This document shows, one piece after another, positions 1 to 8,439 of a stretch of DNA of 64,000 bases. The translations under genes were made by a program, and so were the position numbers. Location of the stretch: contig NZ_JBIGIB010000003.1 of the NCBI RefSeq assembly GCF_043555935.1, positions 496,001 through 560,000 of the forward strand. Direction: 5' to 3'. Each line of letters starts with the position of its first letter. Position 1 is the first letter of the stretch. The stretch comes from Pelomonas baiyunensis. Lineage in GTDB: Bacteria; Pseudomonadota; Gammaproteobacteria; Burkholderiales; Burkholderiaceae_C. The notes below the pieces were generated by a model, which was not told the origin of the DNA, did not search any database, and was given only the letters and a program-made list of their open reading frames with translations.

Positions 1-310
1 ACAGGATCCTGCCTGTGGCGAGATTGACGAACAAAGGGGGCGTGGTGCTGTCGGCAAACTGTGTCCAGGCGAAGTCATTGAAGCTGGCCTTGCCGGGCGC
101 GCCGCCCGTGCCGACGCTGCGTTGAACGCCCCAAGAGAAACTCTCCAGGTCGATCGCCCCCTTGTGGCTGGCATCTCGGGAGTCTCCGGTCAGGCCGGCG
201 ATGGTCAGGAAATAACTTGGCGAGCCGGCGGCGTGCGCGAGGTGTCCGCCCACCACGCCGAGGACAAATAGGGCCAAGCGCAGGTAGCGCAGCAGGTTTG
301 AAGTTTTCAT
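1..310 (-). CDS. secreted Hcp1-like (type VI tube family) protein, 3' part cut by window edge
   Basis: Reading left from an ATG at 308-310, the frame stays open to the window edge (103 codons). The first ~29 residues form a signal peptide (MKTSNLLRYLRLALFVLGVV, then an AHAAG cleavage region). The mature part has YFLTIAGLTGDSRDASHKG and IDLESFSWGVQ followed by GKASFNDF, the N-terminal pattern of the Hcp1/type VI secretion tube family. A Sec signal is unusual for a real T6SS tube protein, but a group of secreted Hcp-like proteins of unknown role shares this layout. No other T6SS gene is in view. The ribosome site is weak (GAG about 10 bases upstream). Family call fairly sure; function unknown. 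Confidence 0.7.
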   Translation of the reverse strand, partial: MKTSNLLRYLRLALFVLGVVGGHLAHAAGSPSYFLTIAGLTGDSRDASHKGAIDLESFSWGVQRSVGTGGAPGKASFNDFAWTQFADSTTPPLFVNLATGRIL

Positions 311-413
311 GGGGTAGCTCGTGGAACCCGCGATCCGGGCGAGTTCGATGTTCGTGGACGACGTCCGCAAAGGCCATCCACAAAGGAGCTACGGGGGTGT
401 TCTAGGGGGGGCG

Positions 414-1022
414 TCAACCGAGACTGGGCCCCCAACCGAACGGCGCCGGCAGAGCGGCCAGGATGCGTTCGCGCAGCGGCGCGTAGGCCTCGTCCACGGC
501 TTGCCCGGCGCGGAGGGCGAGTGGGTCGCGGTGGCTGCCGAAGGCTTCGTCCAGCTCCGCCCAGTCGGCATCGCTCAAGGCGGCCAGCGCGCGCGGCAGG
601 ATTTCGGTTTCTTCGCGCCGCATGTGGCGCAGGTAGCGGGTGGTGTAGACCTGGACCTGCTGCGCGAACTTGTCGCGCCGGGCCTCGCCCATCTGCTCCC
701 AGGCCAGCAGGCTGTGCTGCAACTCGCGGATGGCGCGCTCCCCGTGGTTGTGGTCGGCTTCCAGGTCGTCCAGCACGCCGCGCAGGTCGGGCGCCAGCGC
801 CCGCAGCCGCGGGAAGAGCAGGTCGCTTTCTTTTTTGTGATGTAGCCGTTCTGGAAATTCGTCCACATAGAACAGCATCGCCCGCAGCGCGCCGAAATCA
901 GGCGCGGCGCCCGTGCGGTGCTGGGCGTCCAGCAGCAGCGGCACCGTGCGCAGCATGGCGGCCAGGGCGTCGTGCTCGGCGCGGATGACGCGCACGGCCA
1001 AGGGCAGGGTTGAAGGGGCCAT
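414..1022 (-). CDS. hemerythrin HHE-domain protein
   Basis: 202 residues, predicted cytoplasmic and helical. The likely iron ligands sit in order: H17 (AEHDAL), H61/H62 and E65 (RLHHKKESD), H91/H93 (ADHNHGE), H133 and E137 (YLRHMRREE), and H164. This is the HHE cation-binding four-helix-bundle pattern; members bind a di-iron centre and are linked to O2, NO or iron sensing. Nothing here tells which. It is divergent from the transketolase gene with a ~110-bp intergenic stretch. The start at 1022 is the only ATG that keeps the first His motif complete. Confidence 0.85.
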   Translation of the reverse strand: MAPSTLPLAVRVIRAEHDALAAMLRTVPLLLDAQHRTGAAPDFGALRAMLFYVDEFPERLHHKKESDLLFPRLRALAPDLRGVLDDLEADHNHGERAIRELQHSLLAWEQMGEARRDKFAQQVQVYTTRYLRHMRREETEILPRALAALSDADWAELDEAFGSHRDPLALRAGQAVDEAYAPLRERILAALPAPFGWGPSLG

Positions 1023-1135
1023 GACGCGGAGCGTCGCGCGGGTGCCGTGCGTCGGCCTTGCGCTGGATCAACTGCGGCACAGGCACCCCCGTAAAATCCC
1101 TGGTTTTTGCCACCCGCCCAAGGAAAGCCCCGGCC

Positions 1136-3151
1136 ATGACTGCTACGCCCGCCTCCCCCACCCTGATGGCCCACGCGATCCGCGCGCTGGCGATGGACGC
1201 CGTGCAGGCCGCCAACTCGGGCCACCCGGGCGCCCCCATGGGCATGGCCGAGATCGGTGTGGCGCTGTGGGCGCGTCACCTCAAGCACAACCCGGCCAAC
1301 CCGCACTGGGCCGACCGCGACCGCTTCGTGCTGTCCAACGGCCACGGCTCGATGCTGATCTACGCGCTGCTGCACCTGACCGGCTACGACCTGCCGATCG
1401 AGGAGCTGAAGGCCTTCCGCCAGCTGCACAGCAAGACCCCCGGCCACCCGGAAGTGGGCATCACCGCCGGCGTGGAAACGACCACCGGCCCGCTGGGCCA
1501 AGGCATCACCAACGCCGTGGGCCTGGCCCTGGCCGAGAAGCTGCTGGCGCGTGACTTCAATCGCGACGCGCACCAGATCGTCAACCACCACACCTACGTG
1601 TTCCTGGGTGACGGCTGCCTGATGGAAGGCATCTCGCACGAAGCCGCCGCGCTGGCCGCCTCGTGGAAGCTGAACAAGCTGATCGCCATCTACGACGACA
1701 ACGGCATCTCCATCGACGGCCAGGTCGCCCCGTGGTTCGCCGACGACACCGCCAAGCGCTTCCAGGCCTACGGCTGGAACGTGGTGGGCCCGGTGGACGG
1801 CCATGACGTGGCCGCCGTGGACGCCGCCATTGCCGAAGCCAAGAAGAGCGCCGACAAGCCCACGCTGGTCATCGCCAAGACCCACATCGGCAAGGGCTCG
1901 CCCAACCGCGCCAACACCAGCAAGGCCCACGGCGAACCGCTGGGCGCCGAGGAAATCAAGCTGACCCGTGAGGCCCTGGGCTGGTCGCACGAGCCCTTCG
2001 TCATCCCGGCCGACGTGTACGCCGCCTGGGACGCCAAGGCCGCCGGCGAGAAGGCCGAAGCCGCCTGGGACGAGCGCTTCGATGCCTACGCCGAAGCCCA
2101 CCCCGAACTGGCCGCCGAGTTCCAGCGCCGCATGGCCGGCGTGCTGCCGGCTGACTTCGCGCAGATCGCGGTCGACGCCGTGGTCAAGGCCCACGCCGAC
2201 GCCGCCACGGTCGCCAGCCGCAAGGCCAGCCAGATCGCGCTGGAAGCCTTCACCGCCAAGCTGCCCGAAATGCTGGGCGGCAGCGCCGACCTGACCGGCT
2301 CCAACCTGACCAACACCTCGTCCACGCCCAACCTGCGTTTCGAGGCCGATGGCACGCCGAACAACGGCCGCCACATCAACTACGGCGTGCGCGAGTTCGG
2401 CATGGCCGCCATCATGAACGGCGTGGCCCTGCACGGCGGCTTCATCCCCTACGGCGGCACCTTCCTGACCTTCAGCGACTACAGCCGCAACGCCATCCGC
2501 ATGGCCGCGCTGATGAAGCAGCGCGTCATCCACGTGATGACGCACGACTCCATCGGCCTGGGTGAAGACGGCCCGACGCACCAGTCCATCGAGCACGTCG
2601 CCAGCCTGCGCCTGATCCCGGGTCTGGACGTCTGGCGCCCGGCCGACACGACCGAAACCGTGGTCGCCTGGACCATGGCCCTGGGCAACGCCCAGCGCCC
2701 CAGCCTGCTGGCGCTCTCCCGCCAGAACCTGGCCTACTCGCCCAAGACCAACGTCGACGAGATCGCCAAGGGCGCCTACGTGCTGGCCGAGCCCGCCAAG
2801 GGCAAGGCCAAGGCCGTCATCATCGCCACCGGCTCGGAAGTGCAACTGGCCCTGGCCGCGCAGAAGCTGCTGGCCGACGAAGGCGTGAAGGTGCGCGTGG
2901 TGTCCATGCCGTCCACCAACGTGTTCGACCGCCAGGACAAGGACTACAAGAAGAGCGTGCTGCCCAAGGGCCTGCCGCGCGTGGCCGTGGAAATGGGCGT
3001 CAGCGACTTCTGGTGGAAGTACGGCTGCGACGCCGTGGTCGGCATCGACACCTTCGGCGAATCGGCCCCGGCGCCGGTGCTGTTCAAGCACTTCGGCTTC
3101 ACGCCGGAAAACGTGGCGGCCACCGTCAAGGCCGTGCTGAAGAAGAAGTGA
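1136..3151 (+). CDS. tkt: transketolase
   Basis: 671 residues, normal length for the family. Transketolase moves two-carbon units between sugar phosphates in the pentose-phosphate (and Calvin) cycle, using thiamine diphosphate. Seen here: H30 in NSGHPGAPMG, H70 in SNGHGS, the thiamine-diphosphate GDG at 158-160 (FLGDGCLMEGIS) and the pyrimidine-domain Glu in VREFGMAAIMNG near 417. The start is the ATG at 1136 behind AAGGAA; an in-frame upstream start at 1058 would add 26 residues without family match. The gap gene lies 1.2 kb downstream, a carbon-metabolism neighbourhood common in Burkholderiales. Confidence 0.97.
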   Translation: MTATPASPTLMAHAIRALAMDAVQAANSGHPGAPMGMAEIGVALWARHLKHNPANPHWADRDRFVLSNGHGSMLIYALLHLTGYDLPIEELKAFRQLHSKTPGHPEVGITAGVETTTGPLGQGITNAVGLALAEKLLARDFNRDAHQIVNHHTYVFLGDGCLMEGISHEAAALAASWKLNKLIAIYDDNGISIDGQVAPWFADDTAKRFQAYGWNVVGPVDGHDVAAVDAAIAEAKKSADKPTLVIAKTHIGKGSPNRANTSKAHGEPLGAEEIKLTREALGWSHEPFVIPADVYAAWDAKAAGEKAEAAWDERFDAYAEAHPELAAEFQRRMAGVLPADFAQIAVDAVVKAHADAATVASRKASQIALEAFTAKLPEMLGGSADLTGSNLTNTSSTPNLRFEADGTPNNGRHINYGVREFGMAAIMNGVALHGGFIPYGGTFLTFSDYSRNAIRMAALMKQRVIHVMTHDSIGLGEDGPTHQSIEHVASLRLIPGLDVWRPADTTETVVAWTMALGNAQRPSLLALSRQNLAYSPKTNVDEIAKGAYVLAEPAKGKAKAVIIATGSEVQLALAAQKLLADEGVKVRVVSMPSTNVFDRQDKDYKKSVLPKGLPRVAVEMGVSDFWWKYGCDAVVGIDTFGESAPAPVLFKHFGFTPENVAATVKAVLKKK

Positions 3152-3159
3152 AGCTGGGG

Positions 3160-3188
3160 GGGCCCGCGTGAATCTTTCCGGCGGGCCC
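3160..3188 (+). terminator. hairpin after tkt, possible terminator
   Basis: Eight-base perfect arms (GGGCCCGC at 3160-3167, GCGGGCCC at 3181-3188) with a 13-base loop lie nine bases past the tkt stop. No T-run follows, so it may stabilise the mRNA end or act with Rho rather than as a classic intrinsic terminator. Confidence 0.4.
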
Positions 3189-3207
3189 ACCACCTTCGCG
3201 TTTGACA

Positions 3208-3234
3208 CTCCCGCGGCTGCCAACACCGCGGGAG
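3208..3234 (+). promoter_or_regulatory. hairpin enclosing the ribosome-binding site of the next gene
   Basis: Arms CTCCCGCGG (3208-3216) and CCGCGGGAG (3226-3234) pair perfectly over nine bases with a nine-base loop. The right arm contains the GGGAG Shine-Dalgarno sequence for the ATG at 3242, so a folded mRNA would hide the ribosome site. That would allow translational control by temperature, a ligand or ribosome arrival. The structure is seen; the control is inferred. Confidence 0.5.
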
Positions 3235-3241
3235 AGAACGC

Positions 3242-4246
3242 ATGAGATTCAGTTCGGTGGCCACCAGCCTGCTGGTGGCGTCGGTCACCCTGGCCGCCAC
3301 GCCGACTTCAGCCCAGACCGAGCGCCGGGAGGCGTCGCCGGCCCAGTCGCTGGCCTGTCTGGTGAAACCCGAACGCGCACCGCGCTATCCCGTCAAGCAC
3401 AAGCTGGACCGCGCCTTCGGCGGCATGCGGGTGAAGCTGTCGTTCACGCGGCCGGATGCCGCGCCGCAGGTCGAGGTGCTGTTCAACTCGGCCCGCGAAG
3501 ACATGCAGGACGAGGCGATGGACTACCTGCGCCGCTACCGCCTGCCCTGCCTGACGCCAGCGGACGGCACGGTGACCGCCGTGCAGGAATTCAGCTTCAG
3601 CAACACCGACCGCGACGCCACGCCGCTGCCGGCCGAACGGGCGCCGGGCGAGGCGCCGTTTTGCCTGGTCATGCCGCGCCAGGACATGCGGCCCTGGAAC
3701 ACCTTCGGCAACGAGATCGAGCACCTGGTCGTGGCGGCCACCTTCTCGGGCAACGGCCAACAGCCACCCGAGGTCAAGGTCATCCACTCCACCGGTTCCA
3801 AGCGGATGGAAGACGCCGTGCGTGAGCGGCTGGCCGAGTACCGCATGCCTTGCCGCACCGGGGCCGAGCCGCCGCAAGGCTTCCAGCAGCAGTTCAGCTA
3901 TGTGCCGCCCGGGCACCGCCGCTACGGCTTCAAGCGCGAGGCCTTCGGGCTGGTGGAGTTCCTGCGCATGACCCGGCACCCGCAGGCCCTGCGCGCCGCG
4001 TTCGATTTCGGCACCATGGCCTGCCCGTTCAAGGTGAAGTACACCCTGTACGGTGGCGCGGTGCCCAACGAGGCGGTGGAGCAGGGCCGGCGCGGCCCGC
4101 CGGATCTGAACAAGTTGCCCTTCCTGACCTGGCTGGCGGGGTTGGAGCTGGGGTTCAAGAATGAATCCCAGGCCAACGACCTGTTCGGCAGCGTCTTGCA
4201 GATCGACGTGCCCTGCGGGACGCTGAATCTCGGCAACAGCGACTGA
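3242..4246 (+). CDS. secreted protein with two TonB-C-like repeats, function unknown
   Basis: 334 residues with a Sec signal peptide (cleavage near TPTSA-QTE, residue 25), so probably periplasmic. Two internal units resemble each other: VEVLFNSAREDMQDEAMDYL..YRLPCL near 80-100 and VKVIHSTGSKRMEDAVRERL..YRMPC near 180-205. Each begins after a conserved Cys-containing stretch (SLACLVKP, APFCLVMP), and their shape recalls TonB C-terminal-like folds. Several Cys residues suggest disulfides. It sits alone between tkt and gap, with its ribosome site inside a strong hairpin. I do not recognise a function. Confidence 0.75.
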   Translation: MRFSSVATSLLVASVTLAATPTSAQTERREASPAQSLACLVKPERAPRYPVKHKLDRAFGGMRVKLSFTRPDAAPQVEVLFNSAREDMQDEAMDYLRRYRLPCLTPADGTVTAVQEFSFSNTDRDATPLPAERAPGEAPFCLVMPRQDMRPWNTFGNEIEHLVVAATFSGNGQQPPEVKVIHSTGSKRMEDAVRERLAEYRMPCRTGAEPPQGFQQQFSYVPPGHRRYGFKREAFGLVEFLRMTRHPQALRAAFDFGTMACPFKVKYTLYGGAVPNEAVEQGRRGPPDLNKLPFLTWLAGLELGFKNESQANDLFGSVLQIDVPCGTLNLGNSD

Positions 4247-4327
4247 AATCGACCCGAAACCCGCCGGCCGCCGGATCACCGAGAATCCGGCCCGATCCGA
4301 ATTTTTCATCCTCCTGGAGACTCTCCC

Positions 4328-5326
4328 ATGACCATCAAGATCGGCATCAACGGCTTCGGCCGCATCGGGCGCATGGTGTTCCGTGCCGCCATCGCGAACT
4401 TCAAAGACATCGAAGTCGTCGCGATCAACGACCTGCTGGAACCCGACTACCTCGCCTACATGCTCAAGTACGACAGCGTGCACGGCAAGTTCGACGGTGA
4501 GGTTTCGGTCGACGGCAACACCCTGGTCGTGAACGGCAAGAAGATCCGCCTGACCGCGGTGAAGGACCCGTCCGAGCTGAAGTGGGGCGAGGTCGGCGCC
4601 GACGTGGTGGTCGAGTCCACCGGCATCTTCCTGGACAAGGCCGGCGCCGAGAAGCACCTGGCCGCAGGCGCCAAGAAGGTCATCATGTCCGCCCCGTCCA
4701 AGGACGAGACGCCCATGTTCGTCTACGGCGTGAACCACACCAAGTACGCCGGCGAAGCCATCATCTCCAACGCCTCGTGCACCACCAACTGCCTGGCTCC
4801 GCTGGCCAAGGTGCTGAACGACAAGTGGGGCATCAAGCGCGGCCTGATGACCACCGTGCACGCTGCCACCGCCACGCAAAAGACCGTGGACGGCCCGAGC
4901 AACAAGGACTGGCGCGGCGGTCGCGGCATCCTGGAAAACATCATCCCCAGCAGCACCGGTGCCGCCAAGGCCGTGGGCAAGGTCATTCCTGAGCTGAACA
5001 AGAAGCTCACCGGCATGAGCTTCCGCGTGCCGACGTCCGACGTGTCGGTGGTCGACCTGACGGTGGAACTGCTGAAGGACGCTTCGTACGAAGAAATCTG
5101 CGCCGAAATGAAGGCCCAGAGCGAAGGCGCGCTCAAGGGCGTGCTGGGCTACACCACCGACAAGGTCGTGGCCACCGACTTCCGTGGCGACCCGCGCACC
5201 TCCATCTTCGACGCCGAAGCCGGCATCGCCCTGGACGGCACCTTCGTGAAGCTGGTGTCCTGGTACGACAACGAGTGGGGCTACTCGAACAAGTGCCTGG
5301 AAATGGTTCGCGTGGTCCACGGCTGA
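4328..5326 (+). CDS. gap: glyceraldehyde-3-phosphate dehydrogenase, type I
   Basis: 332 residues, full length. It catalyses the NAD-dependent oxidative phosphorylation of glyceraldehyde-3-phosphate in glycolysis and the reverse step in gluconeogenesis. Visible: the Rossmann motif INGFGRIGRMVFRA (7-20), Asp after AIND (NAD preference), catalytic Cys151 in SNASCTTNCLAP and its partner His178 in TTVHAATATQK. The start follows a CCTGGAGA ribosome site. A strong intrinsic terminator follows 57 bases past the stop, so it is probably a single-gene unit. Codon use is highly biased, as expected of a highly expressed gene. Confidence 0.98.
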   Translation: MTIKIGINGFGRIGRMVFRAAIANFKDIEVVAINDLLEPDYLAYMLKYDSVHGKFDGEVSVDGNTLVVNGKKIRLTAVKDPSELKWGEVGADVVVESTGIFLDKAGAEKHLAAGAKKVIMSAPSKDETPMFVYGVNHTKYAGEAIISNASCTTNCLAPLAKVLNDKWGIKRGLMTTVHAATATQKTVDGPSNKDWRGGRGILENIIPSSTGAAKAVGKVIPELNKKLTGMSFRVPTSDVSVVDLTVELLKDASYEEICAEMKAQSEGALKGVLGYTTDKVVATDFRGDPRTSIFDAEAGIALDGTFVKLVSWYDNEWGYSNKCLEMVRVVHG

Positions 5327-5383
5327 GCCTGGCGACCGGGTGACCGGTCGAATCGCTGACCGGAAACCTTCCGAAACGCAAAT

Positions 5384-5407
5384 GCCCCGCACCGCGGGGC
5401 TTTTTTT
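5384..5407 (+). terminator. intrinsic terminator of gap
   Basis: GCCCCGC (5384-5390), a three-base loop and GCGGGGC (5394-5400) are followed directly by seven T (5401-5407): a classic Rho-independent terminator. Confidence 0.93.
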
Positions 5408-5507
5408 CGTCTGCGCCGTCGTTGTCGATGGGAACATCGGGGGCCGGGCGCGGTGCAAGGCCGCGCGCCACCGACTTGCCCTGCAACTCCTTTTTGTCGA
5501 GCCCGTC

Positions 5508-7595
5508 ATGACGCTTCCTCGCCCCCTCCTGCTCGCCGCGGCCCTGCTGTCGGCAGCCTTGGCCCCGCTGGCCGCGCACGCCCAGACCGACGCCACCGAA
5601 GCCCGCGTCATCGTGCGCTTCAAGGCGCAGGCGGACAGCGTGCGGGCCAAGGCCTTGGCGGTGCGTGCCAGCCGGGGCGAGGCGCGCGAGGTGGCGCAGA
5701 CGCGGGCCACCGCCCTGGGTTTGCGGGCCGGGCGCAGCCTGGCGGCCGGTTTGAGCCTGGACGAGCGCACCCACGTCATCACCGCGCGGGGCCTGAGCAG
5801 CGCGCAGCTGGCCCGCCAGCTGGCGGCCGATGCCGAGGTCGAGTTTGTGGCCGTGGACCAGCGCCGCAAGCACACCAAGCTGCCCAACGACCCCTTGTTC
5901 GGCGGGGCCGAGGTGAACCCCGAATCCACGGTCAGCGGTGGGCAGGCGCGCACTATCGACCAGTGGTACCTCAAGAAGCCCAGCAGCACGCCGGGGCAGG
6001 TGGTGTCCAGCATCAACGCGCCGGCTGCGTGGGATGTGACCACCGGCGCCAGCAGCGTGATCGTCGCGGTGCTCGACACCGGCGTGCGCCCGGACCACCC
6101 GGACCTGGCCGGCCAGATCGTGGGCGGCTACGACATGATCGGCTACGGCTCGCCCGGCAATGCCTCCACGGTGATCGCCAACGACGGCAACGGCCCCGAC
6201 GCCGATGCCTCGGACCCCGGCGACTGGGTCAGCCAGGCCGACATCAACGCCGGCACGATTTCCGGCTGCACCAGCAGCGACATCGGCAGCAGCTCCTGGC
6301 ACGGCACGCGCGTGGCGGGCCTGATCGCCGCAGCCAGCAACAACGGCACCGGCATGGCGGGTGTGGGCTGGGGCCTCAAGATCCTGCCGGTGCGGGTGCT
6401 GGGCAAGTGCGGCGGGTATGACAGCGACATCATTGCCGGCATGAAATGGGCCGCGGGCCTGAACGTGCCGGGCCTGCCCTTGAACTCGAACAAGGCGAAG
6501 GTGCTGAACCTGAGCCTGGGCGGCACCGGGACCTGCGGCGCCACGGGCACCGGCGCGCTGTACCGCGAGGCCATCACTCAGGTGAATGCGGTGGGCGGCA
6601 CGGTCGTCGTGGCGGCCGGCAACTCCGAGGGCCTGGCCGTGGAGATGCCGGGCAACTGCCCCGGCGTGGTGACGGTGGCCGCGCTACGCCACGTGGGCAC
6701 CAAGGTCGGCTTTTCCAGCCTGGGCCCGGATGTGACCATCGCCGCGCCCGGCGGCAACTGCATCAACACCGGCGCGGGTCAGCCCTGCCTGTACCCCATG
6801 GTCAGCACCACCAACTCGGGCGCGACCTCGCCGGTGGCCAACGACGCGGCGTACACCGGCAGCGCGGCCTCGGTGGGCACCAGCTTCTCGGCGCCCATCG
6901 TCAGCGGCATCGTGGGCCTGATGGCCTCGGTGCGGCCGGGGCTGACCTCCGTGGAGGCCACGCAGATTCTCAAGAGCACGGCGCGCCCCTTCCCCACCAC
7001 AGGGGGCGGCAGTGCCGCCGATGGCAACCCGCCGCAGTGCAAGGCGCCCAGCGCCACGGTGCAGGACGAGTGCTACTGCACCACCAGCACCTGCGGCGCG
7101 GGCATGGTGGATGCCGCGGCCGCCGTGACGGCCACGGTGGCGCTGAACGGCGTGAGCATTGGCATCGCGGCCAGTCCCACGGCCACGCCTGCGGCGGGCC
7201 AAACCGTCACGCTGACGGCCACGGCCACCGGCCTGCCCAGCGGCCGCACCGTGGCGTCCACGGCCTGGACGGTGGTGGATGCGGGCGGCATCGTCACCGG
7301 CTTTGCTTCGGGCGCCAACACGGCCACGGCCACCATCACGCCCAGCGCCGCAGGCAGCTTCACGGTGCGCGCCGATGTGACCGACAGTGCCGGCGTGGTC
7401 TACAGCCAGACGCTGCAGATCACCGTGTCGGCTGTGACACCGGTCGACCCCGTGCCGGTGCCGACGGGTTCGAGCGGCAGCGGTGGTGGTGGCGGTGCCA
7501 GCAGTGCGCTGTGGCTGGCGGGTTTGCTGACGGCGGCGCTGGCCCTGCGGCGCACCGCGGGCCGTGCCGCCGTCCGCTCAGCTCGACGCGGCTGA
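5508..7595 (+). CDS. secreted S8 subtilisin-like serine protease with GlyGly-CTERM-like tail
   Basis: 695 residues. Signal peptide ends at LAAHA-Q (25), then an N-terminal propeptide-like stretch to about 150. The peptidase core has Asp190 (VLDTGVRPDHPDL), His265 (SSSWHGTRVAG), oxyanion Asn372 (AAGNSEG) and Ser459 (VGTSFSAPIVSG). A beta-rich Ig/PKD-like domain follows near 600-655. The tail has SGSSGSGGGGGASS, a hydrophobic helix (ALWLAGLLTAALAL) and RR, the layout of GlyGly-CTERM signals processed by rhombosortase in exported proteases. The start at 5508 gives a clean signal peptide; the frame is open 56 codons further up, into the gap terminator. The 3' end overlaps the convergent SPOR-like gene by 18 bases. 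Confidence 0.92.
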   Translation: MTLPRPLLLAAALLSAALAPLAAHAQTDATEARVIVRFKAQADSVRAKALAVRASRGEAREVAQTRATALGLRAGRSLAAGLSLDERTHVITARGLSSAQLARQLAADAEVEFVAVDQRRKHTKLPNDPLFGGAEVNPESTVSGGQARTIDQWYLKKPSSTPGQVVSSINAPAAWDVTTGASSVIVAVLDTGVRPDHPDLAGQIVGGYDMIGYGSPGNASTVIANDGNGPDADASDPGDWVSQADINAGTISGCTSSDIGSSSWHGTRVAGLIAAASNNGTGMAGVGWGLKILPVRVLGKCGGYDSDIIAGMKWAAGLNVPGLPLNSNKAKVLNLSLGGTGTCGATGTGALYREAITQVNAVGGTVVVAAGNSEGLAVEMPGNCPGVVTVAALRHVGTKVGFSSLGPDVTIAAPGGNCINTGAGQPCLYPMVSTTNSGATSPVANDAAYTGSAASVGTSFSAPIVSGIVGLMASVRPGLTSVEATQILKSTARPFPTTGGGSAADGNPPQCKAPSATVQDECYCTTSTCGAGMVDAAAAVTATVALNGVSIGIAASPTATPAAGQTVTLTATATGLPSGRTVASTAWTVVDAGGIVTGFASGANTATATITPSAAGSFTVRADVTDSAGVVYSQTLQITVSAVTPVDPVPVPTGSSGSGGGGGASSALWLAGLLTAALALRRTAGRAAVRSARRG

Positions 7596-8273
7596 GGCGG
7601 CTGCCGATGCGGCGGCGGCCGCTGCCGCCGCTGAAGCTGCGCTGCAAGCGCGCCAGCCGGTGGCCAGGGCCGCGTCCTTGCTGGACTTGAGCTTGCCGGC
7701 CAGCTGGCCATCGGCTTGCGGCACCACCAGGGTGTGGCGGCTGCTGGCGGCGCGCAGGGCCAGCACGCGCAGGCCCTTCAGGCCGCGCTTGTCAAAACTG
7801 GCCAGTTCGGCCTGCGCCTCGGCCGCGCTGGCGTGGCGGGTCAGCACAAAGGCCGGCTGCTCGGCCGGTAGGCCTTCCAGCGGCTCGAACGCGAGCTTGA
7901 GCTGCTTGTAGGTGGCTTCCTTGCGGGCCCGGAAGTCGGGGTCGGCCAGCTTGATGGTGGCCACCACCCACACGCCGGCCTGTTCGGTGCTGCGCACCTG
8001 CGCTTCGGCGCCGAGCGCGCGCACGGCGGCTTGGGCGGCGTTCAAGGCCGGCTCGCCCTCCAGCGGGCCAAGTTCCAGGCAGCTGCGGCGGGTGAGGGCC
8101 GCCAGCGCCGGGCCGTCCAGCGGCTGGATGCGCTCCGGGTGCTGCTGCAAAGCCAGGCGCTGCGGCTCGCGGCCGCCGTCGGCCGGCACGCCGGTGACGG
8201 TGTCCAGCCAGCCGCGCGACCAGGCGAAGAACAGGGCATTGGCTGCCAGCATCAGGATCACGACGATGCGCAT
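7578..8273 (-). CDS. SPOR-like membrane-anchored protein
   Basis: 231 residues. An N-terminal membrane helix (IVVILMLAANALFFAWSRGW) is followed by a periplasmic domain with LELGPLEGEPALNAAQAAVRAL and WVVATIKL, resembling SPOR-type peptidoglycan-binding proteins encoded beside birA in Burkholderiales. The last 25 residues are almost only Ala and Ser, encoded by a GC-rich triplet run. Start 8273 is chosen because the membrane helix begins there; an in-frame start at 8342 would add 23 residues. In many relatives coaX lies between birA and this gene; here there is only a 166-bp gap. SPOR assignment is moderate. Confidence 0.7.
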   Translation of the reverse strand: MRIVVILMLAANALFFAWSRGWLDTVTGVPADGGREPQRLALQQHPERIQPLDGPALAALTRRSCLELGPLEGEPALNAAQAAVRALGAEAQVRSTEQAGVWVVATIKLADPDFRARKEATYKQLKLAFEPLEGLPAEQPAFVLTRHASAAEAQAELASFDKRGLKGLRVLALRAASSRHTLVVPQADGQLAGKLKSSKDAALATGWRACSAASAAAAAAAASAAASAASS

Positions 8274-8439
8274 CACGGGGAGGACTCCGGAAGGTATGAA
8301 TGGACTCGGCGCGCCCGAGCGGGGCGCGTCCGACGGCTCCAATCTAGGCGCAAAGCGCAGCCGTAGCGGCGTCTACGGCGAGCATTGGCAACGACGAGTG
8401 GGGTCGTTGGCGTGCCACGAGCGGGTGTGCCGGGTTCGT

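Noticed and set aside
575..3226. Long open frame antisense to transketolase (883 codons)
   Set aside because: High-GC shadow frame; composition is His/Gly/Val-rich and no motif is present, while the opposite strand is clearly tkt.
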